A stretch of DNA of 48,430 bases from an uncultured Ruminobacter sp. (GCA_902764345.1 CACWVT010000032.1:1-48430), one strand, 5' to 3'. Positions 18,174-27,322 are shown, counted from the first letter of the stretch. Program-made: numbers and translations. Notes: a model not told the origin generated them from the letters alone.

Positions 18174-18950
18174 ATGAGTGGTAATCCTGTAAAAAATACC
18201 CTGATGGTATGGAAGGCTCTTTTTTTAAAAGACGCCTTAAGCCGTTTTTTCGGGAGTCGCGGTGCCTGGGCCTGGATGCTTATTGAACCGTGCATTCACA
18301 TATTGTTTATGGTATTTGTTTTCACGGTGATAAGAGCCAAGCAGGTCAGTGGCGTTGACGTCGCATCCTGGCTGATGGTGGGTTTTATGGGGTTCTTTCT
18401 GTTCAGAAGAACTGCAGTACAGGGGATTCATGCCCTTGATTGTAACAAGGCATTTTTTGCCTTCAGACAGGTGAGACCTTTTGATACGGCACTGACCTGT
18501 GCCACCGTTGAACTGTTCTCCATGTTCTGGGTAACCGTTCTTATGGTTATAATTTTTGCTTTTATTGGGTATCAGGTAATCCCAGTTGATATCTTAAGGG
18601 TACTGGCAGGCTTTTTCGGTTTATGGATTTTAGGATTGGGATACGGACTTATCTCGTCCGTTTCCATGAGAATCGTCAGGGACTCCGGGCATATTTTACA
18701 GATTCTGATGATGCCTCTGATGATTATTTCCGGAGTTATTATTCCGGTTGCCAGAATACCTGAGCCTTATCAGAGTCTTCTGACCCTCAATCCCATAGTC
18801 CACGGACTCGAATCCATGCGTTTGGGCTTTTGGCCGTATTATCATACAGTTGATGCTTCCTTATGGTATTTGTACTGTGTGGATCTTTTGTTGGTTGTTA
18901 TAGGAATGGCTCTTTACAGAGTATTAGAAACAAGATTGGTGACTCAGTAA
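18174..18950 (+). CDS. kpsM: Capsule ABC transporter, permease subunit
   Basis: A 258-residue ABC-2 type membrane protein with six hydrophobic segments, among them WMLIEPCIHILFMVFVFTVI, VTVLMVIIFAFIGYQVI, LAGFFGLWILGLGYGLI, LQILMMPLMIISGVIIP and a C-terminal LYCVDLLLVVIGMALY. The P-E-P pattern around RIPEPYQSLLTLNPIVHGLESMR is typical of KpsM/BexB/Wzm. It carries the polymer through the inner membrane with the ATPase encoded next. Its stop codon overlaps the next start (TAATG), consistent with coupled synthesis of the two subunits. Confidence 0.92.
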   Translation: MSGNPVKNTLMVWKALFLKDALSRFFGSRGAWAWMLIEPCIHILFMVFVFTVIRAKQVSGVDVASWLMVGFMGFFLFRRTAVQGIHALDCNKAFFAFRQVRPFDTALTCATVELFSMFWVTVLMVIIFAFIGYQVIPVDILRVLAGFFGLWILGLGYGLISSVSMRIVRDSGHILQILMMPLMIISGVIIPVARIPEPYQSLLTLNPIVHGLESMRLGFWPYYHTVDASLWYLYCVDLLLVVIGMALYRVLETRLVTQ

Positions 18951-19612
18951 TGATTATTGTTAAAGACGTGTATAAGCGTTATACCACTAAAAAAGGTGTT
19001 GGAGACTGGGTTTTAAAGGGGATAAATCTGGTAATTCCCAAAAACAGAAGCGTTGGGATCGTTGGAGGTAACGGAGCAGGTAAGTCCACTCTTCTGAGAA
19101 TAATATGCGGTGCGGACTATGCGAGCCACGGTATTGTAGAACGTCACTGTAGGATGTCTTGGCCAATGGGTAACGGAGGTGTTGAGCCTACAATGACAGG
19201 GCGACAAAATGCAAAATTCATCTGCAGAGCGCACGGCTTTGAAGATGAAATGGAAGAGCGTATAGCCAGAATAGAGGATTTTGCCGATATCGGTCAGGCT
19301 TTTGACAAACCGGTAAACACTTATTCTTCAGGTATGCGTTCAAGATTGCAGTTTGCTTTGTCTCTGGCCTTTGATTTTGATGTTTATGTTTCTGACGAAG
19401 TGACATCAGCAGGTGATGCGGCATTTAAAAAAAAGGCGAAAAAAGCGTTTAGGGATTTGGCGGGAAAATCAAGCATCATTATGGTTGCCCATAATGATGA
19501 AATGTTAAAGAGTTTTTGCGAATCAGGTATTTTTTTGTATAAAGGTCAGGCAACATGGTACGACAAATTGGATGATGCCTTGGCTGCTTATAAGGAAACT
19601 ATAAAAGTATGA
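18950..19612 (+). CDS. kpsT: Capsule ABC transporter, ATP-binding subunit
   Basis: A 220-residue ATPase of the KpsT/BexA/CtrD group. Walker A is GGNGAGKST, the signature is YSSGMRSRLQFALSLA, Walker B is DVYVSDEVTSAGD and the H-loop is MVAHN. It is short, as in group-2 capsule ATPases, and lacks the long C-terminal carbohydrate-binding domain of Wzt-type O-antigen exporters. Recognition of the cargo is therefore probably not by a Wzt-type domain. The reading frame is open upstream into kpsM, but the ATG at 18950, overlapping the kpsM stop, gives the canonical N-terminus MIIVKDVYKRY. It overlaps kpsE by four bases (ATGA). Confidence 0.93.
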   Translation: MIIVKDVYKRYTTKKGVGDWVLKGINLVIPKNRSVGIVGGNGAGKSTLLRIICGADYASHGIVERHCRMSWPMGNGGVEPTMTGRQNAKFICRAHGFEDEMEERIARIEDFADIGQAFDKPVNTYSSGMRSRLQFALSLAFDFDVYVSDEVTSAGDAAFKKKAKKAFRDLAGKSSIIMVAHNDEMLKSFCESGIFLYKGQATWYDKLDDALAAYKETIKV

Positions 19613-20763
19613 GTGAAACACAGGTTAATGATGTTAATTCCGCGGCGTTAAGGGATCTGGGCAAAACAACCAGAGTCGTAAACCGTGCGTTTAAGTATAT
19701 TTTTAATGCAATTTACGTGGCGGCTTTTCTAAGCCTCATTTATTGGTGTTTCGCCTCAGATCGTTACGTTTCCGAAGCAGTTGTTCTTGTTCAGAATACC
19801 GATACCGGCGGTTCCACCCAGTCTATGGATCTTCTGAACCTGTTTTCCAACACCACCGGGAATAAAAGTGATCAGCTTTTGCTGGTAGAGTATCTGACTT
19901 CCCTTGATATGCTGAATAAGTTGGATAAGGAGTTTGATCTCAGAAGCCATTACAGTTCTACCGATCATGACATTGTTTCCAGACTTTGGGATAAGGATGT
20001 TTCAATAGAGTGGTTCTATTCTTATTTCAAGAACCGTGTTTTTGCGACATATGATGACTATACCGGAGTCATCAGAATTGAAGCTCAGGCTTTCGATCCT
20101 GAAACAGCCGAAAAGATTTCGGCATTTCTGGTAAAGGAAGGCGAAGCCTTCATGAATGAACTGACCCATTCCGTTGCTAACGAACAGGTTGTGTTCCTTG
20201 AAGAACAGGTTGATGCAGCAAGAAACGACCTCCGTGCAGCCAATGATCGTCTTCTTAAATTCCAGAATCAGAAAAACATGGCTTCACCTGCCATCGAAGT
20301 TGAAAATTATCAGCGCATCATTGCTGATTTGGAAAAGCAGAAGAGTGAACTCATCATTAAGATTCAGTCTCTGCCTCAGTCAATCGGTTCCGATAATCAG
20401 ATTAAGCAGTCACTAAGAAGTAACATAAAGGCGATTGACGAGCAGATTGCAAACGTCAGATCATTTATTACTTCAGACAAAACAACTTCTCTTAACGATT
20501 TGGCTGATAAGGAACAGGCTCTGAAGATGGATGTTGACTTCAAGAAGGACATTTATTCATCCGCTCTTACCGGTCTTGTAAAGGGTAAGATGAATGCCGC
20601 CAGACTTATTAAGCATGTGTCCGTTTTACAGAGTCCTTCAAAGCCTGAGTATGCACTGAAGCCTGAAAGGTTCTACTGCTTTGTTGCCACCTTATGCATA
20701 GCACTTTTAGTGCTCGGCATGCTGCAGCTTCTCAAGTCCGTAATACTTGACCATGTTGATTAA
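19609..20763 (+). CDS. kpsE: Capsule export inner-membrane/periplasmic adaptor (KpsE/BexC family)
   Basis: A 384-residue polysaccharide co-polymerase-like protein. One membrane segment lies near the N-terminus (about 29-47, FNAIYVAAFLSLIYWCF) and one at the C-terminus (about 358-377, YCFVATLCIALLVLGMLQLL). They bracket a periplasmic region with long coiled coils (about 195-245 and 260-310). It links KpsMT to the outer-membrane exporter. The four-base overlap with kpsT and the terminator 30 bases downstream mark it as the last gene of the transcript. The gene order exporter lipoprotein-M-T-E differs from Haemophilus bexDCBA. No kpsC, kpsS, kpsF or kpsU homologue is in the window. Confidence 0.9.
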   Translation: MSETQVNDVNSAALRDLGKTTRVVNRAFKYIFNAIYVAAFLSLIYWCFASDRYVSEAVVLVQNTDTGGSTQSMDLLNLFSNTTGNKSDQLLLVEYLTSLDMLNKLDKEFDLRSHYSSTDHDIVSRLWDKDVSIEWFYSYFKNRVFATYDDYTGVIRIEAQAFDPETAEKISAFLVKEGEAFMNELTHSVANEQVVFLEEQVDAARNDLRAANDRLLKFQNQKNMASPAIEVENYQRIIADLEKQKSELIIKIQSLPQSIGSDNQIKQSLRSNIKAIDEQIANVRSFITSDKTTSLNDLADKEQALKMDVDFKKDIYSSALTGLVKGKMNAARLIKHVSVLQSPSKPEYALKPERFYCFVATLCIALLVLGMLQLLKSVILDHVD

Positions 20764-20792
20764 TCAGCTTCACTGACATTATGCAGACTTTA

Positions 20793-20818
20793 AGAGCCGG
20801 CGTTTGCCGGCTCTTTTA
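20793..20818 (+). terminator. Strong intrinsic terminator of the capsule export operon
   Basis: Perfect 9-bp stem AGAGCCGGC / GCCGGCTCT with a GTTT loop, followed by TTT. It lies 30 bases after the kpsE stop. Confidence 0.85.
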
Positions 20819-20821
20819 CAT

Positions 20822-20990
20822 AGTGTGCTCGGCATGGGGAGAATCTATAGGGTGAAAGTCCCAAATCCGTCCGCTAGAGGAAAGGATTAGCGAAATCCCT
20901 ATACCGAATTTGATACCGAGCCATGTGGCATAAGCTCGTTTGGCTCGGTGGGATTGCTTCACTAATTTCGTAAATGGTCTGCCCCCCCTT
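20822..20990 (+). ncRNA. Structured non-coding element, possibly a group II intron 5' remnant
   Basis: The stretch starts GTGCTCGGCATGGGG and contains GGGTGAAAGTCCC, a GGATTAGCGAAATCC hairpin, and a longer hairpin with perfect 9-bp arms ACCGAGCCA (20915-20923) and TGGCTCGGT (20941-20949). The GTG start and the GGTGAAAGTCC motif recall the 5' end of domain I of bacterial group II introns. No reverse transcriptase or domain V is nearby, so it would be a truncated remnant. It could instead be a different structured RNA. The rest of the gap to 21144 holds a short inverted repeat, CCGGATTA (20998-21005) with TAATCCGG (21020-21027), and no gene. Confidence 0.3.
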
Positions 20991-21144
20991 TTTTTAACCG
21001 GATTAAACCACGGCATCCTTAATCCGGTGAAGTTTTAGATCTGTCATAAAATCCGGTTACATGTAACTGGAAACGTGAGGAAGCCATGATAATTAAGTTT
21101 ATGGAAAGTCTTCTCCGGTGATCTTTAAGTCAGCTTTAAATCAG

Positions 21145-22899
21145 TTACCCGCAGTACACGCATTCCGAGCCGGCAAAGACCATGGCATAGGCTTTGACCG
21201 TTTTGTCCCTGAATTCCAAGGCTGTTTTGTAGGTATTAACCTGTTCGGTTGCATCTTTTATAGTGTTTTGAATCTTTGCTTCCGTAGCATCTGTCTTGGT
21301 GACGTATTTCAGTTCGATAAGATAAATGCACTGGTTACTTTTCCCCTTGTTAACGGTTATTACCAGATCGGCAAACTTTTCTCCTTTTCCGACAACTCTG
21401 AGAGACTTCTGCATTTCAACAAATATCCCGCGCAAGGATTTAAGCTTGGTGCAGAGTGTCAGATTAAGTGCCATTTCGCTCATGTGAGTCAGTACCTGAT
21501 TGGTGAAGATTCCGCTCAGGAATTCCGTACAGGATGAGGCAAATGAACTGATGTCATCATTAACATCACGTAACGATGATATATCAAGAACCGTATCGGT
21601 AAATACCGTATTTGTTTTTAATCGCATGTCAGCGATGCATTGAGCAAACAGCTTTGACATGAAAAGATTAGGTATTTTGAGAGCCAGAGAGGAACTGTCG
21701 GAAGCCTCCTTATCAATAGTCAGATACCCGAGATAATAGAGCATGGAGAGAAGCTGCTCCCGGTTATATCCGGTTACTTTATTTAAATTAATGTTTTCCG
21801 CCAGCTTGTCCAGAAAGAACAAATCATTACTCAAATAGCTTTCCACGATCTCATCTACCAGACCGTTTTCGGCGATGTCAAACAGCTGCTGCAGTTTTGA
21901 ACCGTCGTGATCAGAAGCTGGATCCATATAGTCTTCCGGAGGAAAGAACTGCTGTTTATTCTGTACTGTTCTTAAATAATAAAGACACATGGATGAATTA
22001 AATACGGTGTGTTCGGCCTCCTGACTGAAGCAGTAGCCGTCATATACCGGTTTCATTCTGGCTATTATTTCATCTGTGCTTACGCCAAGCTCTTCAATAT
22101 CAACTAGTTGCGGAATAAGCTTTTCAAGTTCATCTTCAGTAAAACCGGCATATTCATTAAAGCATTTATCAGAAGTGACATTCAGTGAAATATTAAATCC
22201 GGAGGTAAGTGAATCCAGGGAAACGGATGATACCCCGGTAATAAAGGTTTTGGCGACAACGCGTTTAGCCCCGTCTTTTATGGCAGCATAGAAATCCTTA
22301 AGAAATCCCCCCGTACCGGTAATTGCTTTGAAGAGTTCCAAATCCTGAGAGAGAATACTGTTGGCAAAATTATCATATTCGTCAATTATTAAGTAAAGAG
22401 ATTTCTTGGACAGATACAGCTTATATGCTTTAAAAAAGGATCTGATAAAGCTGGAAGGTGTTTTCTTTTCCTCCTCTGTAGGATTGAAAACAAAATCTGG
22501 ATAACGTTCAATAAAATCGGTAATTCCTAAATCAACTGCCGTGATAAATCCATTGATTAATGTATTCTTGTCATCACCGGATACTCCTGAAAAATCAAAG
22601 TCCAGTACATGGTATGTGTTGTGGCTTTCCAGATGTTCATTATATACGGCAGTTCCGGAAAACAGTTCTTCATATCTGTCAGCGTACGATATGTCGTAAA
22701 AGCACTTAAGCATCTGAACAAAGGTGCTTTTACCGAAGCGTCTCGGACGGAGAAGAACAGGGTATGGTGTCATACCATCATCATCAAGATGCAGAATTAT
22801 GCCGCTTTTATCTGCAAAGGCACGGTTTCGAAGTTTAAAACTTTCGTATGCAACTACACCATAAGGGGAATTTAATAATTTTACTGATTCTTCCGCCAT
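21145..22899 (-). CDS. AAA-ATPase-like protein with C-terminal PD-(D/E)XK nuclease-like domain
   Basis: A 584-residue protein of a family very common in gut bacteria (AAA-ATPase-like plus DUF1703-type nuclease fold). The N-terminal half has a modified Walker A (RPRRFGKSTFVQML, near residues 37-50) and a Walker B-like LYLIIDEYDNFA. The C-terminal domain has FADLVITV and YLIELKYV, the D and E-x-K pattern of the PD-(D/E)XK fold, followed by a helix with TEQVNTYK. Its biological role is not established; mobile-element or defence association is often suggested. The open frame extends to 22953, but the ATG at 22899 (MAEESVKLL) has AGGA eight bases upstream and starts the usual domain. It is transcribed against the surrounding capsule genes and is not expected to take part in polysaccharide synthesis. 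Confidence 0.82.
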   Translation of the reverse strand: MAEESVKLLNSPYGVVAYESFKLRNRAFADKSGIILHLDDDGMTPYPVLLRPRRFGKSTFVQMLKCFYDISYADRYEELFSGTAVYNEHLESHNTYHVLDFDFSGVSGDDKNTLINGFITAVDLGITDFIERYPDFVFNPTEEEKKTPSSFIRSFFKAYKLYLSKKSLYLIIDEYDNFANSILSQDLELFKAITGTGGFLKDFYAAIKDGAKRVVAKTFITGVSSVSLDSLTSGFNISLNVTSDKCFNEYAGFTEDELEKLIPQLVDIEELGVSTDEIIARMKPVYDGYCFSQEAEHTVFNSSMCLYYLRTVQNKQQFFPPEDYMDPASDHDGSKLQQLFDIAENGLVDEIVESYLSNDLFFLDKLAENINLNKVTGYNREQLLSMLYYLGYLTIDKEASDSSSLALKIPNLFMSKLFAQCIADMRLKTNTVFTDTVLDISSLRDVNDDISSFASSCTEFLSGIFTNQVLTHMSEMALNLTLCTKLKSLRGIFVEMQKSLRVVGKGEKFADLVITVNKGKSNQCIYLIELKYVTKTDATEAKIQNTIKDATEQVNTYKTALEFRDKTVKAYAMVFAGSECVYCG

Positions 22900-23095
22900 A
22901 ATGAATTCCTGATTTTCAAATAATGCCTGACACCTATGCGGTTGCCCTGACACCTTTGAGGTCGTAAAGCGTAATTTACGGCTGTCAACCGCCGGATGAA
23001 ACTGGTTACAATACTTACTGTCTTCAGATGTTAAAGCGTTTTACTGTAAATATCAATATTTAAGAGATGTTATGGTGATGAATACCGGTTTTATT

Positions 23096-23131
23096 TTTGG
23101 CAATCACATAGAAAGTGATTGTCCCAAAAAT
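23096..23131 (+). repeat. Long inverted repeat upstream of the SNF2 gene
   Basis: TTTTGGCAATCAC and GTGATTGTCCCAAAA face each other across ATAGAAA. The CAATCAC/GTGATTG arms are perfect and extend through TTTTGG/CCAAAA with a small two-base offset. It sits just upstream of the predicted -35 region, so it could be an operator or the terminator of a lost gene. Confidence 0.45.
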
Positions 23132-23140
23132 ATAGCTGAA

Positions 23141-23170
23141 TTTTCCAGAAAGTCGATGTTTTGGTATACT
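23141..23170 (+). promoter_or_regulatory. Predicted extended -10 promoter for the SNF2 helicase gene
   Basis: TGGTATACT (23162-23170) is an extended -10 element with a good TATACT hexamer, and a weak TTTTCC lies at -35 with an 18-base spacer. Transcription would begin near 23177, leaving a 5' leader of about 67 bases before the ATG at 23244. Confidence 0.5.
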
Positions 23171-23243
23171 GTGGCCATTTATGATTAACAGATGATTTGG
23201 TGACGGATTTTAACTTAGATCTGTCTTTTTAAACGGATTTTTT

Positions 23244-26200
23244 ATGGCTACATCTTATGGTACAACATGGTGGGGAAAGGAATGGCTTGCATCCCTGACT
23301 AAAATTGATAATGCCAACCGGATTCCACGCGGAAAAACTTATGCCAATACCGGTAAGGTATTGGATCTTACTATTACTGAAAATGTTATTTCCGCAAAGG
23401 TTAAAGGTCACTATGCTTCATCCTACAGGATTACCATTACGGTTCCTCAGGTATCTGCCAATGACATGGAAAAACTGATGGATCTCATTATGACGAAGCC
23501 GAATATTATGGCTTCTCTGTCAAATAGAATACTTGATCCTGATCTTCTTGATATTGCTTCGTCTCTTGATATCAGTATATTCCCGAGACAGTGGCGAGAT
23601 CTGGAAATGAATTGCAACTGTCCTGATTTTGCCGTGCCGTGCAAACATATTGCCGCTGTTATATACATGATGAGCATGGAGATTGACCGGCGCAAGATTA
23701 ATCTGGATAGGGCTATGGAGGTCAGTGTTCCTAAATGGAACGAGATATCCGGATTTTCCGGACATGATGATAAGCGACATGAATGTGAATCTGGACTGCC
23801 GACAGATGAAGAAACTGATGATGAAAACTGCAGCACCGGTTTCCTGGAGGATACTTCCGGAAACAGTGAGGAGGAAAACCGTCTTCTGAGTATGTTGGAC
23901 AGGCTTTCCTTTGAACCGGTACCAAATCTTTTCGAAGATCTTATGAATCTGCTGCCGGAAAGTCCTGCTGGTTATGTTTTCGGGAATTTCAGAAGTAAAT
24001 ACGGCAAACTGCTTCAAAAAGCCGCTAAAAAAGCCAAAGCCGTATTAAAAAATACGGATATAGGCGAAGATGCTTTCAGGCATCTTCGTCCAGGAGTAAA
24101 TGTTTTTCCGGAAATCACTGAGAAAAATGAAAACGTGGTTACGGCCGGCAGTCTGATTTCTAGTGATACCGTCAATAAAACGGTTTTAAAAAGATGGAGT
24201 AAAAAACGTCAAAGCTACGCTGATGAGTATGTAAATCCCGTTCAGAAAAAAGGCATGGATGCCGTTAATGCGGTCATGGCATACACCGGTTGCGGTATTC
24301 TGGTAAATCACGATATCACTGACAGAGTATCCGGACTTCCAGGAATACCTGGTTCGGAAGTGATTAGCTCCTGCTATTCTACTGAGGAGGAAATCTGCCT
24401 CAGACTTTACTATATTGCCCTCAAGCTGGTGGTTTCAGGTGCGATTATTCCTCAGATTATAAGGTTTGAGCCGGAATACGGTCTGATGATTAAACAGTTA
24501 AGACTTATAAAAGATGAGTCTTCCGATGCTGTATCCTGCCGTTGGATTCCGGCACTGCTTTCTCCTGATGTCAGAGCTTTATGTACCAGGACCGGTAATA
24601 TCCTGAAGGGCTTTTCCAGAAAAATAGTGGCCGTAGAGGGAGATGCGGAACCGTCAGCACTTTTTATCGGAACCACAGCCATCGGCTACTTTGTTTCGAA
24701 TATCATTCAGGACACCTATTTTGATGAGTACGATAAAACCTACTCGGATGATATTGTATTTGATCTTCTTTTTGATACTCCCGGTGCCGCTATTGCCTAT
24801 AACGGTCTGCTTCCTGAATACATCAGTTTGGAAAAATGGCTGGTTTCCTTCCATCTGCTTGACGGGGATATGGTTCCGCTTATTTCGATTACTGAATCTT
24901 CCGCCGGTGAAAACACGGCGGAGCACGGCTCTGCCAAAGCCGAAGGGACATCAGCCGAAATGGCGGATGATGCGGTAAATGTTTATTTTTCTCTGAGTTT
25001 AAGTTCCAAAAGTCTTGGAAATGAGGCTGTTCCTCTTGCCAGAGTGCTGGCGAACCCAGCCGATCCATGTTATTTTGATGTTCTGAAGCTTTCCGGAAAG
25101 CTAACATTCTGCTGTCCTGCACTGAATACTCTGCTTAATACCGGTAAGGATAGAATAAAACTTTCCATAAAGGAGCTGGAAGAACTTCTTATCAGCTCTC
25201 TTCCTCTTTTAAAGATCATCGGCTGCCGGATTGTCATGCCGAAAAGCATGCAGAAGCTTCTTAAACCGGCAGTGAAGATGAAGATCTCCTCGTCAGGGAT
25301 GCCGGGTGGAAGCTTAAGCTTTATCAATCTTAAAAAGATACTGTCCTATGACTGGGAGTATACGGCAGGGGATCTGGAGCTTTCACCGGACGATTTTGCC
25401 GGGCTTGTCGACAATGCCGAAAAACTTGTTCGTTTCAAGGGGCGGTACCTTTATTTTACCGCTGATGATGTTAAGAATCTCCTTAAGCAGAAGAAACAGA
25501 CGGAAAAGGCTGTTTCCGGCAATGCACTGGTGCTGGCCGCCATTACCGGAAGTTTTTCCGGAATAGATGTGCTCCTTGATGATACTGCCACCGCTACTCT
25601 TAACGGACTGTTCAGACGCAGGAATATCGAAGTGCCTGCCACGGTTAAGGCAGAACTGCGTCCTTATCAGGTAAGCGGTTTCAGCTGGCTTTACAACAAC
25701 GCCATGCTGGGCATAGGCTCCATCATCGCCGACGACATGGGGCTCGGTAAGACACTGCAGGTTATTACCGTTCTGGAGTCGATGCGTCTTGCCGGAGAAT
25801 TTAATAAAGCAAGAGCGCTGGTGGTGGTTCCGAAAACTCTGCTTATCAACTGGCAGAAGGAAATAACCAGATTTGCTCCGGAACTTAAGTATTCCGTAGT
25901 ATACGGTCCCGGAGCGGAGATTCCTGAGAAAGGGCATGTGGTTATCACTACGTACGGCAAACTCAGATCTGCAACGGAGCTTTTTGCCTCAATGAAAATC
26001 AGAATACTGATTATTGATGAAGCTCAGAACATCAAGAATGCCTCCACAACTACCAGAAAAGCAGTATGCTCTCTGAAATCAGACGGCTTTATCGCCATGT
26101 CCGGCACACCGGTGGAAAACAGACTGCTGGAATACTGGTCAATTATGGATTTTGCCAATCCGGGGCTTCTCGGCAGCATGTCATCATTTAACAAGGCATA

Positions 26201-27089
26201 TGCCGTGCCGATTGAACGGGAGAAGAATCTTAAATCTCTGGAGCAGTTTAAACGTCTTACCTCTCCGTTTATCATGCGTCGAATGAAAACAGATAAATCC
26301 ATAATAAGCGATCTGCCTGAGAAAATAGTTACCGAGCAGTACTGTTCTCTGACAGTCGAACAGAAGGTGCTTTATGAGTCAGTCGTGAATAATGCCGTTT
26401 CCATTTTGGAAAAGGGAGATTCTGAAGGTAGTGATTTCCAGAAGCAGCGACGGGGAATCATTCTGTCAATGATTACCGCTCTCAAGCAGATCTGTAATGC
26501 TCCGCACTGCTATGACACTACAGCTTCCTCTGAATGGGAGACCTCCGGCAAGGCGGGGACTCTTCTAGAACTGGTATCATCCCTCAGGGATGCCGGCAGA
26601 AAGACCATTATTTTTACGCAGTATACCTCTACCGGAGAGCTTATTGCCTCATGGTTTAAGGATAAGATGAATATTGACGCTGATTTTCTGCACGGCAGCA
26701 TTTCCCTTAAGGAACGCGAACGGATGGTCAGTGTATTTCAGACCGACCGTCACCGTCCTGTGCTGATCCTTTCCCTGAAAGCCGCCGGTACCGGTCTTAA
26801 CATAACTGCCGCATCCGCCGTGATTCATTATGATCTGTGGTGGAATCCGGCAGTAGAGAATCAGGCGACAGACCGAGCTTTCCGTATCGGGCAGAAAAAT
26901 AACGTCAATGTCTATCGTTTTATCTGTGAAGGCACCTTTGAAGAAAAAATCGATGAAATGATTCGAGCCAAGAGGGAACTTGCCGATCTTACGGTAGAGT
27001 CCGGGGAAAAATGGATTACTGAAATGTCCATTGGTGAAATCAAAGATTTGTTTAAGCTTTCAAAAAGCATTGATGCCGGTGATGACTGA
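23244..27089 (+). CDS. SNF2-family DNA helicase/translocase with SWIM zinc finger
   Basis: A 1281-residue protein. A SWIM zinc finger lies at 124-135 (CNCPDFAVPCKH, pattern CxC...CxH). An acidic low-complexity linker follows at about 170-215. A long central region (about 300-790) matches the poorly characterised bacterial SNF2 N-terminal region. The two RecA-like lobes of the SNF2 motor are at the C-terminus: Lys836 in DDMGLGKT, DEAQ at 925-928, MSGTPVENRLLEYWSIMDF, IIFTQYTSTGEL and LWWNPAVENQATDRAFRIGQ. All helicase motifs look intact, so it should be an active ATP-dependent DNA translocase. Its cellular role is unknown; related proteins are found scattered in many bacteria, sometimes beside defence genes. 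It has its own promoter and lies between two capsule blocks, divergent from the AAA-ATPase gene. Confidence 0.9.
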   Translation: MATSYGTTWWGKEWLASLTKIDNANRIPRGKTYANTGKVLDLTITENVISAKVKGHYASSYRITITVPQVSANDMEKLMDLIMTKPNIMASLSNRILDPDLLDIASSLDISIFPRQWRDLEMNCNCPDFAVPCKHIAAVIYMMSMEIDRRKINLDRAMEVSVPKWNEISGFSGHDDKRHECESGLPTDEETDDENCSTGFLEDTSGNSEEENRLLSMLDRLSFEPVPNLFEDLMNLLPESPAGYVFGNFRSKYGKLLQKAAKKAKAVLKNTDIGEDAFRHLRPGVNVFPEITEKNENVVTAGSLISSDTVNKTVLKRWSKKRQSYADEYVNPVQKKGMDAVNAVMAYTGCGILVNHDITDRVSGLPGIPGSEVISSCYSTEEEICLRLYYIALKLVVSGAIIPQIIRFEPEYGLMIKQLRLIKDESSDAVSCRWIPALLSPDVRALCTRTGNILKGFSRKIVAVEGDAEPSALFIGTTAIGYFVSNIIQDTYFDEYDKTYSDDIVFDLLFDTPGAAIAYNGLLPEYISLEKWLVSFHLLDGDMVPLISITESSAGENTAEHGSAKAEGTSAEMADDAVNVYFSLSLSSKSLGNEAVPLARVLANPADPCYFDVLKLSGKLTFCCPALNTLLNTGKDRIKLSIKELEELLISSLPLLKIIGCRIVMPKSMQKLLKPAVKMKISSSGMPGGSLSFINLKKILSYDWEYTAGDLELSPDDFAGLVDNAEKLVRFKGRYLYFTADDVKNLLKQKKQTEKAVSGNALVLAAITGSFSGIDVLLDDTATATLNGLFRRRNIEVPATVKAELRPYQVSGFSWLYNNAMLGIGSIIADDMGLGKTLQVITVLESMRLAGEFNKARALVVVPKTLLINWQKEITRFAPELKYSVVYGPGAEIPEKGHVVITTYGKLRSATELFASMKIRILIIDEAQNIKNASTTTRKAVCSLKSDGFIAMSGTPVENRLLEYWSIMDFANPGLLGSMSSFNKAYAVPIEREKNLKSLEQFKRLTSPFIMRRMKTDKSIISDLPEKIVTEQYCSLTVEQKVLYESVVNNAVSILEKGDSEGSDFQKQRRGIILSMITALKQICNAPHCYDTTASSEWETSGKAGTLLELVSSLRDAGRKTIIFTQYTSTGELIASWFKDKMNIDADFLHGSISLKERERMVSVFQTDRHRPVLILSLKAAGTGLNITAASAVIHYDLWWNPAVENQATDRAFRIGQKNNVNVYRFICEGTFEEKIDEMIRAKRELADLTVESGEKWITEMSIGEIKDLFKLSKSIDAGDD

Positions 27090-27156
27090 TGCGGATATCT
27101 GAAACTCCATGAAAGTGAAGACGTTTATTTTTAAGGATTGCCGTTTTTAACAGGAG

Positions 27157-27178
27157 AGCCGGAGTCTGTTCTCCGGTT
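27157..27178 (+). terminator. Possible terminator after the SNF2 gene
   Basis: AGCCGGAG pairs with CTCCGGTT around a TCTGTT loop, 8 pairs including one G-T. No proper T-run follows, so this is weak. The remaining 145 bases to the next gene are AT-rich and must contain the promoter of the glycosyltransferase block, but no clear pair of hexamers was found. Confidence 0.35.
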
Positions 27179-27322
27179 GTTCCGTGTGCTGGGCATTTTT
27201 TATATCTATAGCACGAAATTTAGACGTTCGGAATAAAAATTAAAAAAAATAGATACGGTACGGATAATATTTTTAATTTTTTTGTTAAAGTGTTTCATTC
27301 GTGAGAACAAATCATTGGGAAA

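Larger units (their letters stand above)
22900..23243. other. Divergent gap with a direct repeat upstream of the AAA gene
   Basis: 344 bases between two divergent genes. Next to the AAA gene, TGCCTGACACCTATGCGGT is followed at once by TGCCCTGACACCTTTGAGGT (22924-22962), two near-identical units in tandem. They could be an operator for a dimeric regulator or the footprint of an insertion. The SNF2-proximal half holds the inverted repeat and promoter listed separately. No gene is seen. Confidence 0.45.

Noticed and set aside
20998-21027. CCGGATTA/TAATCCGG hairpin as terminator of the AAA gene
   Set aside because: On the minus strand the stem is followed by A's and not T's, and on the plus strand no T-run follows it.
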